Assembly (NCBI RefSeq): GCF_000759675.1
Contig: NZ_BAWM01000020.1
Coordinates: forward strand, 339,855 to 403,854
DNA length: 64,000 nt
Direction of reading: 5' to 3'
From: Neobacillus niacini
GTDB taxonomy: Bacteria; Bacillota; Bacilli; Bacillales; Cytobacillaceae
The notes beneath the pieces were generated by a model. That model saw only the letters and a list, made by a program, of their open reading frames with translations, was not told where the DNA came from and searched no databases. The first letter of the stretch is position 1; every line of letters starts with the position of its first letter. Below, piece after piece: positions 33,602 to 42,297 of the stretch. The translations under genes and the position numbers were made by a program.

Positions 33602-34816
33602 ATGACAGTACCTATTAAATCTATAACAGCATTAAAAGAAACAATCATTGAAAATGTAGAAAGCAATAAAGAGCTTTACCTTTCAACAAGCCATAAAATT
33701 CATGAAAACCCTGAAATCGGCAATGAAGAATTTTTTGCTTCTGCCTTGCTGACCGACATTCTTTTAAAAGAAGGCTTTGAGGTTGAAAAGGCGGTTGCCG
33801 GACATGAAACTTCATTTATTGCTCGTAAAAAATCAGAAAAACCTGGTCCCTCCATCGCATTCCTAGCGGAATATGACGCCCTGCCAGGTTTGGGACATGC
33901 ATGTGGCCATAATATTATTGGAACAACTAGTGTCGCTGCCGCTATTGCCTTTAGTAAGGTTTTACAAGAAACAGGCGGAGAAGCAGTTGTTTTCGGTACC
34001 CCTGCAGAAGAAGGCGGGCCAAACGGCAGTGCTAAAGGAAGCTTTGTCAAACATGGACTAGTGAATGGGATCGACGCGGCACTCATGATTCACCCGAACA
34101 GTGAGACTCGTCTAAGCAGTTCATCTCTAGCTGTCGACCCACTAGACTTTGAATTTATCGGAAAACCGGCACATGCCTCGGCCAACCCGCATGAAGGAAT
34201 TAATGCACTCGATGCAGTCATACAGCTTTTTAATGGAATCAATGCCTTAAGGCAGCAGCTAACTAACGATGTACGGATTCATGGAATCATCACACATGGA
34301 GGGGATGCACCAAACATTATCCCTGAATATGCAAAAGCCAGATTTTTCATTCGGGCAGCTACAAGAGCTTGTTTGAACGAAGTTACACAACGTGTAAAAG
34401 CAGTTGCAGAAGGCGCAGCATTGGCCACAGGGGCAAGGTTGAACGTCATTGCCTTCCAAAATGAAGTCGATAACCTTCTATTAAATAGTAGTTATAATGC
34501 TGTATTCAAGGAAGTTGTAGAAGAATTAGGTGAAACCGTGGTTGAAGGTGGAGACAAGGGCATCGGCTCAACAGATTCGGGAAACATCAGCCAGGTTGTC
34601 CCAACCATCCATCCCTATATAAAAATTGGTACCAGTGAACTTATACCACATACCGTACCATTTAGAGAAGCAGCAGCCTCACCTAAAGGAGACCAAGCTC
34701 TAATCACTGGTGCTAAAGCTCTCGCACTAACCGCTTTAAAACTGATTACGGACGCTGATACTTTAGCTCAAATCAAAGCAGAATTTAAAGAAAGAAAAGC
34801 TGCAGAATCAAAATAA
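33602..34816 (+). CDS. M20 family amidohydrolase
   Basis: The protein of about 404 residues is of the M20D peptidase/amidohydrolase family. It has metal-site motifs EYDALPGLGHACGHN and PAEEGGPNGSAKGSF and the dimerisation domain with GKPAHASANPHEGINALDA. Such enzymes remove acyl groups from N-acyl amino acids or split aminoacyl-aminobenzoates. Its place after metNIQ under S-box control suggests a sulfur-containing N-acyl or dipeptide substrate, as proposed for B. subtilis YxeP; this is inference. GGAGG is 7 nt before the second ATG (33602). Confidence 0.88.
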   Translation: MTVPIKSITALKETIIENVESNKELYLSTSHKIHENPEIGNEEFFASALLTDILLKEGFEVEKAVAGHETSFIARKKSEKPGPSIAFLAEYDALPGLGHACGHNIIGTTSVAAAIAFSKVLQETGGEAVVFGTPAEEGGPNGSAKGSFVKHGLVNGIDAALMIHPNSETRLSSSSLAVDPLDFEFIGKPAHASANPHEGINALDAVIQLFNGINALRQQLTNDVRIHGIITHGGDAPNIIPEYAKARFFIRAATRACLNEVTQRVKAVAEGAALATGARLNVIAFQNEVDNLLLNSSYNAVFKEVVEELGETVVEGGDKGIGSTDSGNISQVVPTIHPYIKIGTSELIPHTVPFREAAASPKGDQALITGAKALALTALKLITDADTLAQIKAEFKERKAAESK

Positions 34817-34820
34817 TATA

Positions 34821-34855
34821 ACGCCCAGTGACATATACTTGTCGCTGGGCGCTTC
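34821..34855 (+). terminator. Terminator of the met operon
   Basis: ACGCCCAGTGACA pairs with TTGTCGCTGGGCGC with one G-T, a 13-bp stem with a short loop; the T run is short. Confidence 0.75.
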
Positions 34856-34884
34856 TATTATTTAAAATGTTACTAGATTCCTTG

Positions 34885-35000
34885 GATATATACACATTTT
34901 GTTGAGATATCTACACACTTTCAAGATTTATCTACACAAATTGCTTGGACATCTATATAGATCTAGATATATCTACACGTTTCTTAAGGATATCTACAAA
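34885..35000. repeat. Tandem 21-bp repeats, TATCTACAC type
   Basis: The anchor TACAC (or near match) occurs at 34891, 34912, 34933, 34954, 34974 and 34995, spacing 21, 21, 21, 20 and 21. The core GATATCTACAC is the reverse complement of the core of the 19121-19240 array. It again fills a gap between convergent genes. Confidence 0.85.
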
Positions 35001-35046
35001 TTTGCACCAAACAGCCCACAATACTGTAGATCATCAAGGATCATTT

Positions 35047-35877
35047 TTATTCTTTTACCGCTCCACCTAAAATCCCAGAAATAAAATGTTTTTGCAGCAA
35101 TAGGAAAAAGATCATAATTGGGATCGTAGATAAGGTGGTTCCTAACATTAACTGTCCATAATCAATTCGCGCCATTCCGATTAAACTGGATAACGCAACA
35201 GGCAGAGTAAACATTTCTTTCGAATTTAACGTAATAAGCGGCCAGAGTAAGCTATTCCATTGGGACATAAATAGGAAAATAGCAACGGCAGCCATTGCAG
35301 GTCTTGTTACGGGCAAAATAACAGTAAAGAATATTTTTAATTCCCCCGCCCCATCCACTCGGGAAGCCTCAATAATCGAGTCTGGAACCGACTTCATATT
35401 CTGCCTCATTAAGTAAATCGCAAAAGGAGAAGCCAGCGTTGGTAAAATGATTGCTTGATACGTATTTAACCAATTAAAAGTAACCATCATTTCAAACAAA
35501 GGAATCAATGTCACCTGAGAAGGAATCATTAATGTGCATAAAATAATGAAAAAAAACAAGTTCTTACCCTTAAATTTAAATTTTGCAAATGCGTACCCAG
35601 CCATTGAACTAATAAGTGTGCTAACCAATGTATAAACGAGTGCAATAAATAATGAATTCCAAAAGATTTTGGCAAACCCTAATGACTCATTAAGCGATTG
35701 TAAATTCTTTGCTAAGTAATCGCCTGGAAGAAGTTTAGGAGGTAAACGAAAAATCTCTCCTGATGGCAGGGAAGAACCGACGAGCATCCAATAAAATGGT
35801 GCAATCGATAAGACCACACCAGCGATTAATAAACAATAAATCCCTAATTTCGAGGATATTTTCTTAGAATGTATCAT
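35047..35877 (-). CDS. Sugar ABC transporter permease, MalG type
   Basis: The 276-residue permease has six membrane helices and the EAA loop EASRVDGAGELKIFFTVILP. It belongs to the CUT1 class of carbohydrate importers and pairs with the MalF-type permease, whose stop it overlaps by one base. No ATPase is encoded here; Bacillus CUT1 systems often share MsmX. Confidence 0.92.
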   Translation of the reverse strand: MIHSKKISSKLGIYCLLIAGVVLSIAPFYWMLVGSSLPSGEIFRLPPKLLPGDYLAKNLQSLNESLGFAKIFWNSLFIALVYTLVSTLISSMAGYAFAKFKFKGKNLFFFIILCTLMIPSQVTLIPLFEMMVTFNWLNTYQAIILPTLASPFAIYLMRQNMKSVPDSIIEASRVDGAGELKIFFTVILPVTRPAMAAVAIFLFMSQWNSLLWPLITLNSKEMFTLPVALSSLIGMARIDYGQLMLGTTLSTIPIMIFFLLLQKHFISGILGGAVKE

Positions 35878-36794
35878 TATTCATCACCTACCAGTTTCAT
35901 CTGAACCCATGAAATGATTGCCGTTATTATGACAAGAACATAAGCAATCGCTGATGCATAACCAAAGTCAAAGAATTTAAAGCCTGCTTCATATAAATAA
36001 AGTGTAATTGTCATCGTGGCATTATTTGGTCCACCTTGTGTTAAAATAAACGGCTCATCAAATAGCTGAAGGGTGCCGATTGTTGACAGGACAACAGTAA
36101 AAATAAATACAGGTTTTAATTGCGGAATCGTGATCATGAAAAATTGCTTTACTTTACTTGCTCCATCAATACTTGCTGCTTCATATAATTCAGATGGAAT
36201 ATTCTGTAGGCCAGCTAAAAAAATCACCATATTATATCCTGTCCATCTCCAAGTCATAACAAGGATTACAGAGACCTTCGCCCAAAATGGCGTTGTTAAC
36301 CAAGGGATGGGTTCAATACCGACAAATGATAATAAATAGTTAACGAGACCGAAATGCTCATCTAATAGAATCATAAAAACAATCGACGCAGCAACAAGCG
36401 CTGTGATTGCAGGCATAAAGTAAGAGATTCGAAAAAACGCCTTCCCTTTTAACATAGAAGAGTGGAGCCCCACTGCAATCAGTAAAGAGAGAAAGAGCAT
36501 GATTGGAACTTGGACAATCAAAATTTGAAAAGTATTTAAAAGAGATTTATAGAAAACGGGATCTTGAAATAATCGAGAATAATTGGCAAAACCCACAAAT
36601 GATTTCTCCAGACCACGTACTTCTTGAAAGCTTAAGATAAACGAAGAAATAACGGGATAAACGGTAAAAATCAAAATGAGTAGAAATGCTGGCGCGATAA
36701 AAACATATGGGACATTTTTAGGAGTTAATAAACTTTTTCTCGATTTGACTTGAAAGTTTGTTTTGGTATTTACAACCTTTTCTGTTTGCTCCAA
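35877..36794 (-). CDS. Sugar ABC transporter permease, MalF type
   Basis: The protein of about 305 residues has six helices and the EAA loop EAASIDGASKVKQFFMITIP. The N-terminal 30 residues are hydrophilic. The start is uncertain: TTG at 36794 lies 8 nt after AGGAAGG, while a GTG at 36803 directly abuts it. It is part of the binding protein, MalF, MalG cluster. Confidence 0.9.
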   Translation of the reverse strand: MEQTEKVVNTKTNFQVKSRKSLLTPKNVPYVFIAPAFLLILIFTVYPVISSFILSFQEVRGLEKSFVGFANYSRLFQDPVFYKSLLNTFQILIVQVPIMLFLSLLIAVGLHSSMLKGKAFFRISYFMPAITALVAASIVFMILLDEHFGLVNYLLSFVGIEPIPWLTTPFWAKVSVILVMTWRWTGYNMVIFLAGLQNIPSELYEAASIDGASKVKQFFMITIPQLKPVFIFTVVLSTIGTLQLFDEPFILTQGGPNNATMTITLYLYEAGFKFFDFGYASAIAYVLVIITAIISWVQMKLVGDE

Positions 36795-36880
36795 CCGAGC
36801 CACCTTCCTAACTTTAAAAGATTTTAGAATAAGAGAGCTGAGGAAAATGGGAACACTCAGCTCTATTGTTCTCTAAAAAT

Positions 36881-38176
36881 CTACTTTTTTATTTCATTTT
36901 CTAATTGTTCTCCCGCATCCTTTAATCCAGATTGAACCGATTTGTTTTCAAGTAAAATGGCTGCTTGTGCATGACTTGTCAGACTGCTTGCTTTTGCAAA
37001 GTTTTCGTTTACGTTAATTTGTGGCACTTGGTCAACAATATCAGCAAACTTTTTGAAAATTGGATTATTATTAAAGTACTCGCTATTAGCAGTGAAATTT
37101 GGATCGCTGTACGTTTCCTTTAAGGATGGGAAAAGCCCATATTTTTCAAAACCTAGCAGCTGGGATTCTTGATCTGTTGTAAAGAATTCTACAAAGGCAT
37201 AGGCAGCAGATTGATTTTTACTTGATGAAGGAATCAACACGGATGATCCTCCTACGTTCGCATATCTTGTGCCGCCACTTTCAAAGCTCGGCAGATAAAA
37301 TACATCCCATTTCCCATTTAAATCTGGTGCTTGGTCCATGATAGTACCTGCATACCAGACACCATAAGGAATGGTGGCAACACTTCCATTTACGGTTGCG
37401 GTTACAATACCATCCCACCCTTTATTGTTTAGGATTAAATCCTCGTCATGAAGCTTTTTGATTACTTCCATGGCTTGGATAGCTTCCTTTGATTGAAGGG
37501 TGATTTTACCATCATTATCAAAATAAGAAAGGCCTTGCTGCTGCATCATCATTTGGAAGACACCATCATAGTTCGGTATATCAATTGGTAATAGCTGCGC
37601 CCCAGTTGCTTCTTTAATCTTCTTGCCTGCGGCAATGTAGTCATCCCATGTTTGGATGGAATTTGGATCAATATTTGCTTTTTCAAAAAAATCTACTCGG
37701 TAAAACATTCCTGCGGGTCCAATATCCCATGGAGCTGCGATGAAATCCCCGTCTTTATTCTGTACAGCAGCCACCTTAGCCGGATTGAACGAATCTTTAT
37801 ATTGTTCATACCCAAGCTTGTCCAAATTTACAAATCCTTCGGGAAATTGGTGCAAGTATCCAGGAATTCGTTCATCCTCCATTAACACAACATCTGGTAA
37901 TCCTGAACCTCGTGCTGCCAGACCAACTGTTACCTTATCGTATAAATCGGAGCTATTAAAATCCTCTACCTTAACTTTTACATCAGGATACTTTTTCTGA
38001 AATCCCTCAACTGCTGCTTTCATAGTTGCTGCCGCAACATCCCAGCCCCATACAGTTATCGTCCCTGCTGGATTTTTTGAATCTCCCGGTTTCTCTTCAT
38101 CCCCCGCTGTATTATTGGAACAGGCGGATAGCATTAGCAAAATCATTACTAGCATAATCGACATGTACTTTTTCAT
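36881..38176 (-). CDS. Sugar-binding lipoprotein (extracellular)
   Basis: The 431-residue CUT1 binding protein has a signal peptide ending in the lipobox MLSAC and a mature start SNNTAGDEEKPGD. The SBP_bac_1 fold shows VWGWDVAAATMKAAVEGFQK, a fold typical of oligosaccharide or sugar binders. The ATG at 38176 follows AGGGGGT; an open frame of 48 further codons upstream runs through the repeat element at 38198-38386 and is not coding. It is followed by MalF and MalG. Confidence 0.92.
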   Translation of the reverse strand: MKKYMSIMLVMILLMLSACSNNTAGDEEKPGDSKNPAGTITVWGWDVAAATMKAAVEGFQKKYPDVKVKVEDFNSSDLYDKVTVGLAARGSGLPDVVLMEDERIPGYLHQFPEGFVNLDKLGYEQYKDSFNPAKVAAVQNKDGDFIAAPWDIGPAGMFYRVDFFEKANIDPNSIQTWDDYIAAGKKIKEATGAQLLPIDIPNYDGVFQMMMQQQGLSYFDNDGKITLQSKEAIQAMEVIKKLHDEDLILNNKGWDGIVTATVNGSVATIPYGVWYAGTIMDQAPDLNGKWDVFYLPSFESGGTRYANVGGSSVLIPSSSKNQSAAYAFVEFFTTDQESQLLGFEKYGLFPSLKETYSDPNFTANSEYFNNNPIFKKFADIVDQVPQINVNENFAKASSLTSHAQAAILLENKSVQSGLKDAGEQLENEIKK

Positions 38177-38197
38177 TTTTTGACCCCCTATTTTTGT

Positions 38198-38386
38198 AAA
38201 GGCTGGTTTTGTAAAGATTGTTGTTAAAATCTTAAAGCCGATTTTAACGCGGAATAAGCTATTTTGAGCTTTAGAACTAAGTTTGCAGGCTCTTTTCTCA
38301 TAAATTAAGGCGAATCCCAATGAAAAGAATGCTTAATCGTATTTTACTTTCAAATGGAACAGTGTTTGAGAAAAGAGCCTTTGTAA
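38198..38386. repeat. Short interspersed element, copy 2 (MITE-like)
   Basis: It shares with 30831-30952 the left end AAAGGCTGGTTTTGTAAAG, the hairpin GTTAAAATC-n8-GATTTTAAC and ACGCGGAATAA. The right inner repeat is GGCTCTTTTCTCA (38288-38300) and its exact complement TGAGAAAAGAGCC (38367-38379), with about 66 bp of extra sequence between them. It lies between the gcvPB-like gene and the binding-protein gene. Confidence 0.75.
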
Positions 38387-38403
38387 AAAAAATGCTGTAC
38401 TTA

Positions 38404-39978
38404 CTATTTAACTAGTTTATATGCTTCTGTTTTTTTCAAATAAGTTCTCCAGGTGATGCACCATTTCTCTGGATGATCCAAATAATCTTGCTCGTCCATT
38501 TTGTGTATTGTACTATTATGCGGGGCACTTTTGACGATATCTGGGTTTTCATATGCCTCCTTGGATATTTGCTCTAGTGCGTTGATATATTCATCTAAAT
38601 CCTCTTTTGAATAGGATTCTGTCGGTTCAAGGGTAAATGGTTGTTTCACGATATAAGGATGGTGGCTAGTCCAGTAATGGAGACCGAAATCAGTCATTCT
38701 TAACTGAATATCCTCAGTTGTAACCCCGGTTTCCTTTGTTAACTGCTCCCAGCTATAACGGACCTGCTCAAGGCGATGTCCTTTGACATATGGTGCACCC
38801 GCCCCACGAATCGCTAAAACCTTGTGATACATATAGTTATTGTTTAACACGGCAGTTTTTGCTACTTCCTTAAGACCGCCAGCTCCAAGTGCACGAATCC
38901 AGGCATAGGCACGCAATACCGTTTGAGCTACACCATGGAAGGAACGAACCTTACCAATAGAATGCTCTAAATCGTGTTGGAGCGAGTATTTACCCTCCTG
39001 ATATTTAACAATTGGTGCCGGTAAGAACTCTTTCAATGCTGCTGTCACACCGAGTGCACCAGTTGCTGGTCCGCCGCACATATGCGGGGCAGCAAAGGTT
39101 TTGTGAAGATTAAAGAAACACATATCAAAGCCCGCTTCTTTTGCTCTTGTGATTCCTAGAAGGCCATTCGCATTCGCCTGATCGTAAAAGCAAAGACCGC
39201 CTGCCTGGTGAACAATATCTGTAAACTCTTTTATTTTCGGATTAAAAATACCTGTATCCTCAGGGTTTGCCACAACAAAGCCTGCTGTTCTCTCCGACAC
39301 TGCTGCTTTTAACTTTTCAATATCAGGAAAGCCATTCTCATCCGGATGCAGGGTAATAATTTTATAGCCTTTTACAGCTGCCGTTGCTGCCTGCGAGGGG
39401 TGAGAGAAAATCGTCGTAATGATTTCATCCCGCTGATCCCCTTCGTCTTTTTGTTCATGGTATTTTCTTACGATTGATGCCATCGCAAACAGTGCTTGCG
39501 TTCCACTGCTTGGCTGGAAGGAGAAATAATCCATCCCAGATATTTCTCTCATACATAAGTCCAGCTTGTAGAAAATCTCAAGCATACCTTGAACGGTATC
39601 TTCACTCTGCAATGGATGAAGCTCCATCATTTTCGGATCACGAATTAACAACTCGTTTATTCTTGGAATGTACTTCATCGTACAGGTTCCTTGTCCAATT
39701 TCTACATTAAAGTCCGAACCAAGGGTTTCTTGGGAAAGTCTTAGATAATGTCTTAATACCCGTGCTTGACCAATTTCAGGGAGATTAGGCTTACTCTTTC
39801 TCTGCATCGCTGCTGGAATGGCCGATGTTCCATCTCCTACAACTGATGCAATTTCCTCGTTTACCGGCGGCAGTTCTACTCCCTTTTCCCCTGGCTGATG
39901 GAGTTCAAAAATAATCGGTTCATTCCATTTTGCTTGGTGAAAATCCCTGGTCTTGCTTGTTCGTTGAATCCTTTTCAT
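38404..39978 (-). CDS. GcvPB-like PLP enzyme, divergent
   Basis: The 524-residue protein matches subunit 2 of glycine dehydrogenase (decarboxylating), usually about 490 residues. The PLP lysine is in NLHKTFAAPHMCGGPATG. In true GcvPB this stretch reads HKTFSTPHGGGGPG, so the glycine-rich segment that shapes the lipoyl entrance is altered. IGQGTCTMKYIPRINE and FQPSSGTQALFA are kept. No gcvH or gcvT is nearby. It forms a heterodimer with the GcvPA-like protein encoded just upstream and probably decarboxylates or otherwise acts on an amino-acid-like substrate; the substrate is unknown. Confidence 0.8.
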   Translation of the reverse strand: MKRIQRTSKTRDFHQAKWNEPIIFELHQPGEKGVELPPVNEEIASVVGDGTSAIPAAMQRKSKPNLPEIGQARVLRHYLRLSQETLGSDFNVEIGQGTCTMKYIPRINELLIRDPKMMELHPLQSEDTVQGMLEIFYKLDLCMREISGMDYFSFQPSSGTQALFAMASIVRKYHEQKDEGDQRDEIITTIFSHPSQAATAAVKGYKIITLHPDENGFPDIEKLKAAVSERTAGFVVANPEDTGIFNPKIKEFTDIVHQAGGLCFYDQANANGLLGITRAKEAGFDMCFFNLHKTFAAPHMCGGPATGALGVTAALKEFLPAPIVKYQEGKYSLQHDLEHSIGKVRSFHGVAQTVLRAYAWIRALGAGGLKEVAKTAVLNNNYMYHKVLAIRGAGAPYVKGHRLEQVRYSWEQLTKETGVTTEDIQLRMTDFGLHYWTSHHPYIVKQPFTLEPTESYSKEDLDEYINALEQISKEAYENPDIVKSAPHNSTIHKMDEQDYLDHPEKWCITWRTYLKKTEAYKLVK

Positions 39979-40007
39979 GTCTGAATGCTCCTCTCTTCTT
40001 TCGATTA

Positions 40008-41393
40008 TTACGCTAAAATATCCTTAATGGCTTGAACTAAATGGTCAATATCTTCTTTCGTATGAACCTCGGTTACACAAAATAATGCTGATTGACCAAA
40101 CTCAGGGAACTCTAGTGAGAGGTCCTTTCCACCAAAAATCTTCTTTTCTAACAGTCTTTGATTAATTTGTTCAACCGAATAGCCGGTTTCATTAAAATCG
40201 ACGATAAACTCTTTAAAAAATGATGAATGTAAACGTGAACCTGTTACACCGGCAATTTGATTCAATTCTTGAGCAGCATACTGGCTATTTTGCATAATGG
40301 TTTGGCCTACTTCCTTCATACCGTTTGGGCCAAGTAAGGCTAAATAGACTCCTGCTGTGATGCCCCATAATGCTGTCTGCGTTCCAACGGATTCTTTTCC
40401 ATTTTCCCTTTGAGCAAATGAAGTCCGCTCATATGCCACATCTCCAAAGCCGTATTCTCCTTCTTTCACCGTAGGGACAATACCAAACAATCGGGATGGG
40501 TACTCACTGACAACTTTCACATCATTATGTGAGGCAATGAAGCCTGCCTGGCCGCCGCTGTAATTCATATGCATACCAAGGGGCTGCAGGTCTCCACAAA
40601 CAATATCAGCTCCATAATGACTTGGTGGTGCCAGTACGCCAAGAGAGATCGGGTCGACCCCAACTACCATCAGTGTTTCGTTTTCCTTTAATAGATTAGA
40701 AATCTCTGTTCCTTGTGCCTCAATAAATCCAAGGTAGGATGGATTTTCAAAATATAGGGCGGCAACATCTTCTGATAATTTTTCTTGTAGGTCTTCTAAG
40801 TCCATTGCCCCTGATTTCGTATCAAATTGAACAAATTCAAATTCTAATTCCGGCGTTCCGTAGTTGATGATAATTTTGCTTCGTTCGGGTGCAACGGTCT
40901 TGGCTAATAAGACTTTTTTCCTCCCGGTGATACGGGCTGCCATTCTAATTGATGTAGCCGCCGCCTGCCCCCAATCAAAGGTTGGAACATTCACAACATC
41001 CATATCTACTAATTCAGCTAGTAAACTTTGATACTCATAAAGCGCCTGAAAACGTCCATGGTCCTCGTATGGTTCCCCCGCATAGGCTGTTAAAAATTCT
41101 GAGCGCTGATTAATTTCATCACATACTGCTGGGATAAAGTGCTGCCAGCAGCCAGCTCCTAGGAAATTCAAATATTCCTTTGCACTTGTATTCTTATTTA
41201 GGATTCCTTCAATATGGCGTCTAAGCTCGTACTCCGTTAATGCCGGCGGCAGTTTTAGATCTTCTTTAAGCTGCAGCTCCTCCGGGATGCCTGAGTATAA
41301 TTCCATAATGGATTCAGCGCCAATCACCTTTAGCATCTCCGCTTGTACTTCTGGCACCATGTTCGGAATATAAGGGTGTACCTTTTGTGACAT
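40008..41393 (-). CDS. GcvPA-like PLP enzyme subunit, divergent
   Basis: The 461-residue protein matches subunit 1 of glycine dehydrogenase. Family features include LNFLGAGCWQHFIPAV (true GcvPA: LGAGAYDHYIPAV), RSEFLTAYAGEPYEDHGRFQ in place of the usual TPYQPEISQGTLQ, and VDPISLGVLAPPSHYGADIV. The replaced TPYQPE motif supports a different substrate. RBS AAGGAGG lies 8 nt before the ATG. It is 60 bp after the SDR gene and 29 bp before the GcvPB-like gene, in one operon. Confidence 0.82.
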   Translation of the reverse strand: MSQKVHPYIPNMVPEVQAEMLKVIGAESIMELYSGIPEELQLKEDLKLPPALTEYELRRHIEGILNKNTSAKEYLNFLGAGCWQHFIPAVCDEINQRSEFLTAYAGEPYEDHGRFQALYEYQSLLAELVDMDVVNVPTFDWGQAAATSIRMAARITGRKKVLLAKTVAPERSKIIINYGTPELEFEFVQFDTKSGAMDLEDLQEKLSEDVAALYFENPSYLGFIEAQGTEISNLLKENETLMVVGVDPISLGVLAPPSHYGADIVCGDLQPLGMHMNYSGGQAGFIASHNDVKVVSEYPSRLFGIVPTVKEGEYGFGDVAYERTSFAQRENGKESVGTQTALWGITAGVYLALLGPNGMKEVGQTIMQNSQYAAQELNQIAGVTGSRLHSSFFKEFIVDFNETGYSVEQINQRLLEKKIFGGKDLSLEFPEFGQSALFCVTEVHTKEDIDHLVQAIKDILA

Positions 41394-41452
41394 GAAAATT
41401 ACCTCCTTGTAGGTTGAATGATTAATAGTTAAATTTGCAATTTTACAAAAAA

Positions 41453-42232
41453 TCAGGCTAAACCGCCGCCATCAACGATTAAATCTGTACCTGTTACCCA
41501 TTCTGACAAGTCACTGGCAAGGAATAAGACTCCTTTGGCAATATCCCTTGGCGTTCCAAGTCTTTCTAATGGTCGGCCTTTTGCAGAGGATACTAAAAAA
41601 TCATCCTCTTTCAGCTTTAATTGCTTCGCTTCATCCCGTAATAACGGAGTATCGGTATCGCCTGGACAAATACAGTTCACACGAATATTTTGCGGGCCAT
41701 GGTCAATTGCCATCGCCTTTGTTAAATTAACGACTCCAGCTTTGGCCGCACAATAAGCAGCTGCCTGGTCTCCACCTTTTATTCCCCATCCAGAGCCGGT
41801 ATTAATGATACTTCCTCCGCCGCCACTAGCCATAAGCGGAATTAAATATTTAGAAAGTAGATAAATTCCTTTTAAGGAGACATCAATGACTAAATCCCAA
41901 TCCGCCTCTTCCAAATCAACAACCGTTTTTCTTCTGATAACACCAGCATTGTTAAAAAGGACATCGATGGTACCGTATTTCTTTTCGATATGATCTCTTA
42001 CGGCGATACAATCGTTTCCACTGCTTACATCACATTGTAAGAATTCCACCCTATATTCTTTCCTCTGTAACTCAGCCACGGCCTTTTGACCGTTTTCTTG
42101 ATTAATATCTACCATAATCACCTTAGCACCAACTTCAGCTAAAAGTGTTGCAGCAGCTAGTCCAATCCCTGATGCCCCTCCTGTTACAACACACACCTTA
42201 TCCTCTAAACCAAAGTAATCTTGAGTTATCAT
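41453..42232 (-). CDS. SDR family oxidoreductase
   Basis: The 259-residue classical short-chain dehydrogenase has the cofactor motif TGGASGIG (about residues 18-25), NNAGV, the catalytic Ser in TGSGWGIKGG, and YCAAK (Tyr, Lys). Asp after the second strand (VIMVDIN) indicates NAD(H) preference. It likely oxidises a sugar or hydroxy-acid intermediate. It heads the run SDR, GcvPA-like, GcvPB-like, sugar importer. AGGAGG is 7 nt before the ATG. Confidence 0.9.
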   Translation of the reverse strand: MITQDYFGLEDKVCVVTGGASGIGLAAATLLAEVGAKVIMVDINQENGQKAVAELQRKEYRVEFLQCDVSSGNDCIAVRDHIEKKYGTIDVLFNNAGVIRRKTVVDLEEADWDLVIDVSLKGIYLLSKYLIPLMASGGGGSIINTGSGWGIKGGDQAAAYCAAKAGVVNLTKAMAIDHGPQNIRVNCICPGDTDTPLLRDEAKQLKLKEDDFLVSSAKGRPLERLGTPRDIAKGVLFLASDLSEWVTGTDLIVDGGGLA

Positions 42233-42297
42233 CTTAATACCTCCTGAAAAAATTGATTTGATCTATAGTAGAAAATCATTAAACACTTTTTTATTTT

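Noticed and set aside
38177..38320. 48-codon N-terminal extension of the binding-protein gene
   Set aside because: The extension is translated MITE-like repeat. The lipoprotein signal peptide and AGGGGGT place the start at 38176.
38404..41393. Calling the pair the glycine cleavage P-protein (gcvPA/gcvPB)
   Set aside because: Fold and family are right, but key motifs differ and H- and T-protein genes are absent, so the symbols were left out.
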